A DNA stretch of 50,407 bases from the NCBI GenBank assembly GCA_019308925.1, contig JAFDHG010000008.1:1-50407 (forward strand), given 5' to 3'. The stretch comes from Deltaproteobacteria bacterium (GTDB lineage: Bacteria; Desulfobacterota; B13-G15; RBG-16-54-18). Both the position numbers and the translations under genes were made by a program. The notes beneath the pieces were generated by a model. The model was given only the letters and a program-made list of their open reading frames with translations. It was not told the DNA's origin and made no database searches. This document shows, one piece after another, positions 1 to 7,364 of this stretch. Positions within the stretch are counted from its first letter, which is position 1. The number at the start of each line of letters is the position of its first letter.

Positions 1-260
1 AGCTTCTTCCACTCACATCTTACCAGGAGGTTTCTTTTTGGCTAGATAGTAAATAAATTTTTTCTGTGCTATTATTACTCCTATACCCCTCTAATACTCT
101 GATATATAACGTTGTTGGCTAAGTTGACTTTCTCAGTATTAGTGAAGATCGTATCCATAGGATAAAGATTCCTCATCAGGCACGCTGAGATAATGAAAAA
201 TAAGTAACAATAGTCAACTCCGTCCCCGTCCCTTCCTCTCTCCCCTGATCAGTTAATTTA
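1..260. other. Gene-free left edge
   Basis: This AT-rich stretch holds no convincing gene. An AGGAGG-like sequence near position 26 is followed at once by stops, and no long open frame begins here. Together with the truncated proC copy and the bases up to 462 it makes a gene-free interval of about 460 bases at the window edge. It may be the far flank of the insertion described for the proC repeats. Confidence 0.5.
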
Positions 261-364
261 CAGCCATCACCCCTTCATCTTTGCCAGTTCTTTGGACCGC
301 TGGGTAGCGGAGGCCACAGCCTCCATCACGGCCCCCCTGAACCCCTTGGCCTCCAACGAGGCGA
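261..364 (-). pseudogene. Duplicated 3' end of proC (copy 1)
   Basis: These 104 bases match 1401-1504 at a constant offset of 1140 with one difference (c at 357, t at 1497). Identity decays to a weak match over the next ten bases. The copy holds the last roughly 32 codons of proC and its TGA stop (complement of 267-269) but no more of the gene, so it is a fragment and not a second proC. A toxin-antitoxin-like pair lies between the two copies. The arrangement looks like the product of an insertion or segmental duplication at the proC 3' end. Confidence 0.9.
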
Positions 365-462
365 TCCTCACTAAGTCAAGAAGGGGACGGTGGTAGATGG
401 TCCCCTCGCATTCAATTCTCAGTGGTCATGCCATGGGTTTGTTCTGTCCTAGTTGTCCTTAT

Positions 463-669
463 TTAATTAAGGCCTGACCCCCTTATCTTTTTGCGTAAGC
501 CTGTGCCGATGTTATCGGTAGTTGAACGCTGAGACCTTTTTAATCCGTTGCGTAAGCTTTTAGACTTTTCTTTAATAAATTTAATCTGTTCTGAAAATGA
601 AAGTCCTCTCGTGTCTTCATAATGTTTATCACGAATCTTACGCACCATTTCAACTGCCTTTACTGACAT
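463..669 (-). CDS. Small partner (putative antitoxin) of the PIN protein
   Basis: A 68-residue, basic, mostly helical-looking protein encoded directly downstream of the PIN gene, overlapping it by 20 bases. The ATG at 669 has a good GGGAGG ribosome site about nine bases upstream, inside the end of the PIN gene. The N-terminal 45 residues (starting MSVKAVEMVRKI, then GLSFSEQ and a K/R-rich helix) have the look of antitoxin-type partners of PIN toxins. The last 20 residues are polar and read into a GGGGTCAGG-containing segment, so the original C-terminus may have been replaced. Order is toxin first, antitoxin second, the reverse of many type II modules. The antitoxin role is inferred from size, overlap and neighbour only. 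Confidence 0.55.
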   Translation of the reverse strand: MSVKAVEMVRKIRDKHYEDTRGLSFSEQIKFIKEKSKSLRNGLKRSQRSTTDNIGTGLRKKIRGSGLN

Positions 670-1123
670 ACGTTGTCACCTCCCTTGGTGAGAAAATCAA
701 TATCGTTTTGTATCCCATTTCGATATTAACAGCGTTAAATTTCTGAATCTTCTCAAAATGGACAATATGCTTGAAATTCCAACTCACAACAAGGTCTGCC
801 CCCGCAACGGTTGCAATGGCAATATGGCGGGCATCATTCAGAAAGTTGAAAGGCAGAATTTTATGAACCAAATATGTATCAGCGAGCTCCGCAGCTTCAG
901 TGGTAAGCTCAAGAATATCAAGTGCAGTCTTTTGAAATTCCTCATAAATACCTTTTACTTCATCTGGAGCATCCTGGATTTCTGCTTCAGTAAGCTCAGA
1001 TAAAAGCAATGAAAAAGTGCCTGCCTGAAAATCTCTTAAAAGTCCAAGTGACCATTCCTGAAACTCAGGGTCACAACAACCACCAATGACCGATGTATCC
1101 GCGTAAATAAGAGTTTTTTTCAT
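650..1123 (-). CDS. PIN-domain protein (putative toxin RNase)
   Basis: A 157-residue PIN-fold protein, predicted Mg-dependent ribonuclease. The acidic residues of the PIN active site are visible: D9 in YADTS, E43/E46 in SELTEAE, D97 in NDARH and D110 in GADLVVSWN. The SWNFKHIVH stretch is typical of small stand-alone PIN toxins. The ATG at 1123 has no Shine-Dalgarno sequence. A good promoter ends only six bases upstream, so the transcript may be leaderless. It overlaps the small partner gene at 650-669. With that partner it forms a likely type II toxin-antitoxin pair, here caught between two copies of the proC 3' end. Target RNA cannot be told from sequence. Confidence 0.75.
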   Translation of the reverse strand: MKKTLIYADTSVIGGCCDPEFQEWSLGLLRDFQAGTFSLLLSELTEAEIQDAPDEVKGIYEEFQKTALDILELTTEAAELADTYLVHKILPFNFLNDARHIAIATVAGADLVVSWNFKHIVHFEKIQKFNAVNIEMGYKTILIFSPREVTTYVSKGS

Positions 1124-1129
1124 AACACA

Positions 1130-1158
1130 ATTGTATCATTCATTGTTTCAGCGTTCAA
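1130..1158 (-). promoter_or_regulatory. Sigma-70-type promoter of the PIN module with palindrome
   Basis: On the minus strand TTGAAC (1153-1158) and TACAAT (1130-1135) are separated by exactly 17 bases. The predicted transcription start falls on or next to the PIN start codon at 1123. The perfect 8-base palindrome ACAATTGT (1127-1134) overlaps the -10 box and is a candidate autoregulatory operator. Confidence 0.6.
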
Positions 1159-1400
1159 TTGCGCATAACGTGTGCAGACTAAAAAAATACGACAATATTT
1201 ATCATTCATGCTTTTAGACTGTTGTTATCTGTTGGTGCGACAAAATATTTTTCCATTCTCTTACGCACCCCATACCTTGTCAAGGGCTGACACATCTTCA
1301 TTCCCCACTTCCTTTAGCAAAATAAATATTAAGGAGGATGTTGGGTCTAAAACTATTTTTACTTCTCATACACCCGAAAAAGAAAGGATCTCTTTATTCA

Positions 1401-1504
1401 CAGCCATCACCCCTTCATCTTTGCCAGTTCTTTGGACCGCTGGGTAGCGGAGGCCACAGCCTCCATCACGGCCCCCCTGAACCCCTTGGCCTCCAATGAG
1501 GCGA
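1401..1504 (-). repeat. proC 3'-end repeat (copy 2, within intact proC)
   Basis: This is the partner of 261-364, differing at one base in 104. It lies inside the functional proC gene and includes its stop codon. As the two copies are in direct orientation, they bracket 365-1400 like the arms of an inserted segment. Bases 1159-1400 between the PIN promoter and this copy hold no recognisable gene. Confidence 0.9.
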
Positions 1505-2219
1505 CCCCCGCTATAGTCGTCCCCCCTGGGGAGGCTACTCTGTCCTTCAGATGGGCGGGATGTTCACCCCCTTCTGAGAGGAGCCGGGCAGTTCCGAGGA
1601 CCGTCTGGATCGCCATTTCTAAGGCCTCTTTCCTTGGCAGTCCCATCCGCACCCCTCCATCTGCCAAGGCCTCGATAAAAAGGCAGACATAGGCAGGACC
1701 GCTTGCACTCATACCGGTCACGGCATCCATCAGCGCCTCCGGGAGGACCACCGTGGTGCCCAAGGCATTGAATATCTCCTGGGCCACCTCCAGATCTTCT
1801 GCAGAGGCCTCCCCTCCTTGGGAGAGGGCGATGGCGGACTCCAATACTAGGGCCGCAATATTGGGCATCGCCCTGATGAGGCGCGCGTCCTTGTCTAATA
1901 TAGAAGCGATGGTCCCGAGGGAGACCCCGGCGGCGATGGAGATGAGGAGCTTTGAGGAATCGAGGGCAGGGGCGATTTCTTGGAGGACCCTTTTCAACTC
2001 CTGGGGCTTGACAGCCAGGATGAGGATCTGGACCTGGGAGGCGAGCTGTAGATTATCCTGGACCACCTCCACTTCATAGGTCCTCTTGATGTAGTCCCTT
2101 CTGTCTGGGCGGATGTCACTGGCAGCTATGCCCTCAGCCACCCCCTTTTTTTGGAGACCTCGCAGGATGGCCTCTCCCATGTTCCCAACGCCGATGATTC
2201 CAATCCTTTTCTTCAGCAT
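1407..2219 (-). CDS. proC: Pyrroline-5-carboxylate reductase
   Basis: A 270-residue NAD(P)H-dependent reductase making L-proline from 1-pyrroline-5-carboxylate in the cytoplasm. The Rossmann motif is at the N-terminus (IGIIGVGNMGEAIL). The family core AVKPQEL, RAMPNIAALV, SGPAYV and the C-terminal SPGGTTIAGVASLE signature are all present. The ATG at 2219 was chosen because AAGGAG lies six bases upstream and the protein then begins with the expected Rossmann strand. A longer frame to 2276 adds 19 unrelated residues. Length is normal for the family. The last 32 codons are duplicated at 261-364. The gene stands alone, with a hairpin-bearing repeat upstream. Confidence 0.95.
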   Translation of the reverse strand: MLKKRIGIIGVGNMGEAILRGLQKKGVAEGIAASDIRPDRRDYIKRTYEVEVVQDNLQLASQVQILILAVKPQELKRVLQEIAPALDSSKLLISIAAGVSLGTIASILDKDARLIRAMPNIAALVLESAIALSQGGEASAEDLEVAQEIFNALGTTVVLPEALMDAVTGMSASGPAYVCLFIEALADGGVRMGLPRKEALEMAIQTVLGTARLLSEGGEHPAHLKDRVASPGGTTIAGVASLEAKGFRGAVMEAVASATQRSKELAKMKG

Positions 2220-2245
2220 CTCTATCTCCTTCTTAAACCTTTTCC

Positions 2246-2480
2246 CAAAGAAGGATTCAAGGATTCGAGGGTTCAAGGGTTCAAGTTTTTGTATTGTACC
2301 TTCTGCCAGGTCTTCGACCTGTCCGGCGAGGGGACTCCCTGCACCCCCTAAAAGAGGAAATCTTCATCGGGGTTTCAGGGGGGTAACCCCCCTGAAGTGA
2401 CGACTTGAAGGTCATCTAATCTCAATACTTTTTAAGTATTTCACTTGACCACTGGAATCCTTGACCTCTTGAATCCTGCA
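2246..2480. repeat. Dispersed intergenic repeat with perfect hairpin (copy 1)
   Basis: A non-coding block between proC and the tRNA made of short repeated phrases of the ggttcaaggg/cttgaatcct kind. It contains a perfect hairpin at 2374-2396: a 10-bp TTCAGGGGGG stem with a 3-base loop. Parts recur in another arrangement at 34560-34720, such as the phrase gtatttcact(t/c)gaccact in inverted orientation and aggaaatc...ggtttcaggggg in direct orientation. This behaves like a REP-type or miniature repeat family rather than a gene. Confidence 0.6.
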
Positions 2481-2494
2481 AAAAGATAAAATAT

Positions 2495-2569
2495 TGGTGG
2501 AGATGGGGGGATTCGAACCCCCGACCCTCACGTTGCGAACGTGATGCTCTCCCGCTGAGCTACATCCCC
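2495..2569 (-). tRNA. tRNA-Ala (anticodon CGC)
   Basis: A complete 75-nt cloverleaf with encoded CCA. It has a 7-bp acceptor stem, a D arm, a 5-bp anticodon stem (TCACG/CGTGA) around loop TTCGCAA giving anticodon CGC, and a T arm GGGGG-TTCGAAT-CCCCC. The G3:U70 wobble pair in the acceptor stem is the alanine identity element. This tRNA reads GCG codons. Confidence 0.95.
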
Positions 2570-2582
2570 ACTCGATATCACT

Positions 2583-2945
2583 CTATCCCTTTTCGTTTTC
2601 GAGAAATTCCCTGATTACCCTCTTAAGATCACTCAAGTCTGAGCTCTTCACCACATAGGCATCAGATGCCCAGGTGGTGAGGTCCCTCTTGTAGTCCCCA
2701 TAGGCGGTGCAGATGATCACCGGCAGCTCCTTGTCCTGCTCCCTTATCCTGCTGAGGACCTCCAGCCCCCCCATGCCGGGCATCTTGAGGTCTAGGGTGA
2801 CCAAGTCTGGCCTCAATTTGTCCAGTTTTTCCAAGGCCTCCTCCCCCCCCTCGGCCAGTTCCACCTCATACCCCTCCTCCTCCAACTCCTCTTTGTAGAG
2901 GAGGCGGATGTGCTCCTCGTCATCGACCACCAAGATCCTCTTCAT
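2583..2945 (-). CDS. Single-domain response regulator (CheY-like)
   Basis: A 120-residue receiver domain with nothing attached. The acidic pocket is in VVDDEEH, the phosphorylatable aspartate in VTLDLKMPGM (residue about 51), the conserved threonine in ICTAYG and the lysine in VVKSSD. No DNA-binding or enzymatic output follows, so it acts by protein contact or as a phosphorelay intermediate. The ATG at 2945 is preferred; a GTG three codons upstream (2954) is an alternative because the ribosome site is weak. No cognate kinase is adjacent. Confidence 0.88.
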   Translation of the reverse strand: MKRILVVDDEEHIRLLYKEELEEEGYEVELAEGGEEALEKLDKLRPDLVTLDLKMPGMGGLEVLSRIREQDKELPVIICTAYGDYKRDLTTWASDAYVVKSSDLSDLKRVIREFLENEKG

Positions 2946-3062
2946 ACCTACCACTTAAAAAATATTAACTTATTTCAAGACCCATGTCTATTATAAAATC
3001 CCTGCTTCCTTTCTCTGGCGAAGGTGGGGATGGAGGAAAGCCTCGCTCGTGATACGGACACC

Positions 3063-3091
3063 TTGACAAATTGTATGGGGAGTGATACGAG
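3063..3091 (+). promoter_or_regulatory. Possible sigma-70 promoter for the hcr-like operon
   Basis: A perfect TTGACA (3063-3068) is followed after 17 bases by TACGAG (3086-3091), a weak -10 box. It lies about 150 bases upstream of the hcrC-like start in an otherwise gene-free 293-base gap (2946-3238), which holds nothing else I recognise. Confidence 0.35.
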
Positions 3092-3238
3092 GCCTATAGA
3101 TTACCCTGTCATTCATGATCCTCATAGATATTTTCGGTAAGGTGATGAAACAGAAAGGTTCATGCCGGGCTGTCTCCTATGAGCTGTGTGGAGAGGATTG
3201 GGGGAAACAATCGGGTGTCTCTACGGGAGTAAGGGGGG

Positions 3239-3730
3239 ATGAAAAGAAGCGTTCTGCTGAGGGTAAATGGAGAAACTCACGAGGTATTTATCACGCCTAG
3301 CCGTACACTGCTTGAGGTCCTTAGGCACGACCTGCACCTGACGGGCGCCAAGGAGGCATGCGGAATAGGTGCGTGCGGGGCCTGTTCCGTGCTTGTCAAT
3401 GGGAAGCCCGTAAACTCCTGTATAACCCTCGCGGTAGAGGTGGAGGGACAAGAGATAGAGACGATCGAGGGACTTGCAGAGGCGGGTAATCTTCATCCCC
3501 TCCAAAAGGCTTTTATAGACCACCATGCCTTCCAGTGCGGGTTCTGCACCCCGGGAATGATTATGGCTGCCAAGGCGCTACTGGACAGGAACCCTGAACC
3601 GACTGAAGAAGAGATAAGAAATGCCATATCAGGAAACCTGTGCAGGTGCACGGGCTATGGGAATATCACCAATGCCATATTGAGCGCTGCTGAGAAAATG
3701 AGAAAAAAAGAGAGTAGCGGAGAGCGATGA
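3239..3730 (+). CDS. hcrC: Molybdenum hydroxylase [2Fe-2S] subunit, 4-hydroxybenzoyl-CoA reductase gamma type
   Basis: A 163-residue small subunit of the xanthine oxidase family. The N-terminal plant-ferredoxin-like [2Fe-2S] site is CGIGACGAC with its fourth cysteine in VNSC. The C-terminal helical [2Fe-2S] site is CGFC...CRC. Together they pass electrons between the FAD subunit and the molybdopterin subunit. Length matches HcrC of 4-hydroxybenzoyl-CoA reductase (about 160 residues). Its stop overlaps the start of the large subunit (ATGA), so the two are translationally coupled. Family assignment is firm; substrate rests on the FAD subunit described at 6106. Confidence 0.9.
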   Translation: MKRSVLLRVNGETHEVFITPSRTLLEVLRHDLHLTGAKEACGIGACGACSVLVNGKPVNSCITLAVEVEGQEIETIEGLAEAGNLHPLQKAFIDHHAFQCGFCTPGMIMAAKALLDRNPEPTEEEIRNAISGNLCRCTGYGNITNAILSAAEKMRKKESSGER

Positions 3731-6102
3731 ATGACTTCAGATATATAAAAAAGGGCATCAAGAGGACTGATGGAGGACTGATAGTAACCGGCAGGGCACA
3801 GTATACTGTGGACATAGAACTTCCCGGTATGCTCTACGGGAAGATACTGAGAAGCCCCTATCCCCATGCCCGAATCAAAGACATCAAGACAGGAAGAGCA
3901 GAGGAACTCGAAGGGGTAAAGACGGTAGTCACGGGAAGGGATATCGGCTACCGGAGGTTCTCGTTCATAGATACACCGGCCTACCCTGCAGATCAGACGC
4001 CCCTTGCCGTGGATAAGGTGCGGTTTATTGGCGAGGGGGTTGTTGTTGTGGCTGCCATAAACGAGGAGGTAGCCTCAAAGGCGCTCAATCTCATAGACGT
4101 TGAATATGAGGAACTTCCCAATGTCTTTGATCCCGAGCAGGCACTACAGGAGGGAGCACCAGCCGTCCATGATGTCATAGAACCAAACACCACGACGGCC
4201 TGGGAGGATTTCGGCATCCCCAGAAAAACCAGACCCTATACGGTTGCTAATAACATCTCGAACAAGACTCTCATCGAGTATGGCGACGTAGAAACAGGAT
4301 TTAAAGAGGCGGATTACATCCGGGAGGACCGGTTTGTCGTTCCGGCAACATCCCACGTCGCCATGGAGCCTCATGTCGCAGTGGCACGTTACGAACTCAG
4401 CGGAAAGCTCGATGTGTGGCTCTCCCATATGGGTTATGAGCACAAACGCTTCTGGCTGGCAAAGCTCCTCGATATCCCCATCAGCCGGGTGAGGGTTCAT
4501 AAGACCTACGTCGGTGGAGCCTTCGGGGGTAAAATAAGCCTCTTTCCCTACGAATTCATGGCGGCCTACCTCTCCAAGCTCACCCTCAGACCCGTCAAGA
4601 TCACCCTGTCGAGACAGGAGGCCTTCTCTGTCTGCCCACCAGCGAGGAGGATGATCGTTACCGTGAAGACCGGGGTAAAGCGTGACGGAGGGATCACAGC
4701 CCAGCATGTGAAGGTTATTGATGACGTGGGGGCATACCGGAGCAGCTCACCGACGGCCATGTATCTTGCCCATGTCTTTAGAAACCCGATTTATAATATA
4801 CCCAATGTGAGGCATGAAGCCTTCGGGGTCTACACCAGCAAGCTGCCCACCATAGCGAAACGGGGCCACTCACTGCAGCAAATGAGCTTTGCAGTTGAAT
4901 CACACCTCGACATGATCTGCGAGGACTTAGGTCTTGATAAGGTTGAGATGAGGCTGAAAAACTTCAGGAAGAAGGGCGATGTCCTCCCTAATGGAGACAC
5001 GCTGAGGAGTTACGCCCTGCCCGAATGCCTGAAGCAGGCCGTGGAAAAAATCGGATGGAAAGCAAAGTACGGCAAGAAAGGCTTCAGGGGGTTGGGTATA
5101 GGGACGGCCTCCATGTTTTCGGGTGCTCATAACTTCCCTTTTGCAAGCGCCGCCCTGGTTCGGCTCAACCACGATGGGAGGATCATCCTCTATACGGGAC
5201 AGACGGAGTTCGGGATTGGCGTGGATACCGTGATGGCCCAAATCGTGGCTGAGGTACTCAACTGTCCTTTGGACTACGTGATTGTCAATTCCGGTGACTC
5301 CGAGGTATCCCCTCATGACATTGGCAACTGGTTAAGCGCAGGGATATTTACATCGGGTGAGGCAGTCAGAAGGGCAGCCCTCGATCTCGAGACACAGATG
5401 TTCACCTATGCCGCAGAGGGACTCCAGACGACAGCGGACACCCTTGAGATGCGTGATGGCTGGATCGTATCGCGAGCGGATGAGACAAAGCGGCTCTCCT
5501 TTTCCGATATCTCAAAGTTTGGGATCCAAAGGGCAGGTGGCGACCCGCTCATTGGGAAGGGCTACGTCAAATGTGTTCCCGATGTCTATTTCTGGAAGGG
5601 AGAATTCAACAAGACGGCATCTCTTTCACGGGGAAAGGGTCGCTTTACAGAGGCCTACGGTCTTGCTGCGGCCACAGCCGAGGTAGAGGTTAATCCTGAA
5701 ACGGGAGAGGTAAAGATCATCCAGATCGTCATTGCCGATGATTGCGGCACACCGATAAACGTGGCGTCTGTTGAAGGCCAGATCGTAAGCCAGGCGGTAA
5801 TGGGCATAGGGGATGCGTTATTCGAGGAGATGAGGATGAAAGATGGGATTGTCATGAACCCGAATCTCCTCGAATATAAGATTCCCACCGCAACCGATAT
5901 TCCAAAGATAACCTCCATAATTGTGGACAGTTATGAACCCAGTGGTCCCTTCGGTGCCAAAGAGATCGGTGAAACCTCGAGGGCGGCCGTCATAACGGCC
6001 ATCGCCAATGCCATCTGCAACGCCATAGGAACGAGGATATTTACCCTCCCTCTGACCCCTGACAGGATACGCCAGGCGATATCAGAGACAATGAGGAAAT
6101 GA
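3727..6102 (+). CDS. hcrA: Molybdopterin-binding catalytic subunit, 4-hydroxybenzoyl-CoA reductase alpha type
   Basis: A 791-residue large subunit of the xanthine oxidase family carrying the molybdenum cofactor. The Mo-pterin contact motif GGAFGGK is at residues 263-269. The C-terminal catalytic loop GAKEIGETS places the base-type glutamate at about residue 749. In 4-hydroxybenzoyl-CoA reductase this subunit removes the phenolic hydroxyl to give benzoyl-CoA, using ferredoxin-derived electrons. Related enzymes hydroxylate nicotinate, xanthine or CO. It sits between its two partner subunits in the C-A-B order known for hcr operons. The exact substrate cannot be read from this subunit alone. Confidence 0.85.
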   Translation: MNDFRYIKKGIKRTDGGLIVTGRAQYTVDIELPGMLYGKILRSPYPHARIKDIKTGRAEELEGVKTVVTGRDIGYRRFSFIDTPAYPADQTPLAVDKVRFIGEGVVVVAAINEEVASKALNLIDVEYEELPNVFDPEQALQEGAPAVHDVIEPNTTTAWEDFGIPRKTRPYTVANNISNKTLIEYGDVETGFKEADYIREDRFVVPATSHVAMEPHVAVARYELSGKLDVWLSHMGYEHKRFWLAKLLDIPISRVRVHKTYVGGAFGGKISLFPYEFMAAYLSKLTLRPVKITLSRQEAFSVCPPARRMIVTVKTGVKRDGGITAQHVKVIDDVGAYRSSSPTAMYLAHVFRNPIYNIPNVRHEAFGVYTSKLPTIAKRGHSLQQMSFAVESHLDMICEDLGLDKVEMRLKNFRKKGDVLPNGDTLRSYALPECLKQAVEKIGWKAKYGKKGFRGLGIGTASMFSGAHNFPFASAALVRLNHDGRIILYTGQTEFGIGVDTVMAQIVAEVLNCPLDYVIVNSGDSEVSPHDIGNWLSAGIFTSGEAVRRAALDLETQMFTYAAEGLQTTADTLEMRDGWIVSRADETKRLSFSDISKFGIQRAGGDPLIGKGYVKCVPDVYFWKGEFNKTASLSRGKGRFTEAYGLAAATAEVEVNPETGEVKIIQIVIADDCGTPINVASVEGQIVSQAVMGIGDALFEEMRMKDGIVMNPNLLEYKIPTATDIPKITSIIVDSYEPSGPFGAKEIGETSRAAVITAIANAICNAIGTRIFTLPLTPDRIRQAISETMRK

Positions 6103-6105
6103 ATC

Positions 6106-7035
6106 ATGGCTTCACTGCCAGAATTTGAATACAAAAGACCGAAAGACCTTGAAGAGTTCCTTTTTCTCCTTTCACAGTATGGAGACGAGGCCGCAATCCT
6201 CGCTGGTGGGACAGACTTCATCCCGAGGTTAAAGATGGGATTGAAGCAACCCAAGGTCGTCATAGATATCAAAGGTATAAGCGGCCTTTCGTATGTGCAT
6301 TATGAGGCGGAAGTGATACGGATTGGTGCCCTAACAAGGATTTACGAACTTCATGATAATCCGACCATTCGACGTCACTACCCAGCTTTGTATGAGGCTG
6401 CCATGTCAACAGCCAGTGAAAACATCCGGGCCAGGGGAACCATTGGGGGTAACATACTTCAGGATACACGCTGCATGTACTACAACCAATTCAAACAGTG
6501 GAGGACCTCCTTTAAGCCTTGCTTCAAAAGCAGTGGTGATCGATGCAACGCCGTTAATGGAGGGAATCGGTGTTTCGCCGTGTACTGCGGAGATCTCGCC
6601 CCTGCCCTCATATCTCTCGGTGCCTCCGTGTGCCTCCTGAGTATTGATGCTGAACGAGTGGTACCGCTCGAAAGCATCTTTGTGGGAGACGGACGATCCC
6701 CCTTTTCTCTGCGTCGTGGGGAGGTACTCAAGGATGTTATTATCCCAGCTCCGGAAACGGTGGGCGGATACGAAAAGCTCAGGATCAGGAGTTCTGTAGA
6801 CTATCCCATTGTCTCAGTTGCCCTCAGCATGGATCGGACAGAGAGGGGGAGACTCGTAGTTGGAGCTGTAGCGCCTCAACCTCTCGCTTATGAGTTCTCA
6901 TCCTATAGACGACTGAGCAGCCTGACTGAGAAGGCGTATGAGGATGCAACACCCGTCGCGAATATGCCCTTTTCTCCCCTCTATCGAAAGCGCATGGTCA
7001 GGGTTCTCGCACAGAAACTCTTGGGGAGAATATAA
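6106..7035 (+). CDS. hcrB: FAD subunit with extra [4Fe-4S] insertion, 4-hydroxybenzoyl-CoA reductase beta type
   Basis: A 309-residue FAD-binding subunit of the xanthine oxidase family, with flavin motifs AGGTDFIP (33-40) and TIGGNI (112-117). Right after the second motif comes an insertion with four cysteines at 123, 139, 147 and 156, that is C-x15-C-x7-C-x8-C. This spacing is the same as I recall for the [4Fe-4S] ligands of Thauera HcrB (122, 138, 146, 155), the hallmark separating 4-hydroxybenzoyl-CoA reductases from ordinary CO/xanthine enzymes. The added cluster is thought to let low-potential electrons flow inward for a reduction. The start lies three bases after the large-subunit stop. 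This is the strongest evidence for the substrate class of the operon. Confidence 0.87.
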   Translation: MASLPEFEYKRPKDLEEFLFLLSQYGDEAAILAGGTDFIPRLKMGLKQPKVVIDIKGISGLSYVHYEAEVIRIGALTRIYELHDNPTIRRHYPALYEAAMSTASENIRARGTIGGNILQDTRCMYYNQFKQWRTSFKPCFKSSGDRCNAVNGGNRCFAVYCGDLAPALISLGASVCLLSIDAERVVPLESIFVGDGRSPFSLRRGEVLKDVIIPAPETVGGYEKLRIRSSVDYPIVSVALSMDRTERGRLVVGAVAPQPLAYEFSSYRRLSSLTEKAYEDATPVANMPFSPLYRKRMVRVLAQKLLGRI

Positions 7036-7364
7036 AAACACCATCCCTATATCCTTACGCAATCCGTCACCCTTTCATATCATAACACCTCCCCCCTAAA
7101 CCTCAACACTATAAAGGGGACCAATGTACCTTCTTCTGCTCATGATCCCCTAAAAAACAGGACTTTCCCCCCAAAATCCTCTGGCAAATTGAAGTAAGCT
7201 ATTTATTAATGTTGCAGGCTTACAGAAGATCGAAAGTGGAAAGTCTGTTTTTGAGGAAAGAATGTGGGAACTTTTTTCTTAAAAGATGGCTCATTTCCCC
7301 GTTGAACCCATCACCTTTTATTGGTATCTTATAAGGCACTGACCTGCGAATAAGGAGAAGTTAG
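7036..7364. other. Intergenic region between hcr-like and aro operons
   Basis: This 329-base gap has no gene. It contains a promoter candidate for the aro operon, annotated separately at 7302-7330, and only weak complementarity around the GGGGACC and GATCCCC phrases. No leader peptide rich in aromatic residues, T-box or riboswitch is recognisable. Confidence 0.5.
7302..7330 (+). promoter_or_regulatory. Sigma-70-type promoter of the aro operon
   Basis: TTGAAC (7302-7307) and TATCTT (7325-7330) are 17 bases apart, predicting a start near 7337. The first gene begins at 7365 behind an AAGGAGAAG ribosome site. Confidence 0.5.

Noticed and set aside
1172-1447. A 91-codon plus-strand frame crossing the proC repeat
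   Set aside because: No ribosome site, low-complexity translation, and it runs antisense into proC.
3150-3175. GG-N10-GC spacing upstream of hcrC as a second sigma-54 promoter
   Set aside because: The bases around GG and GC do not resemble TGGCAC and TTGC, so the spacing alone is not convincing.
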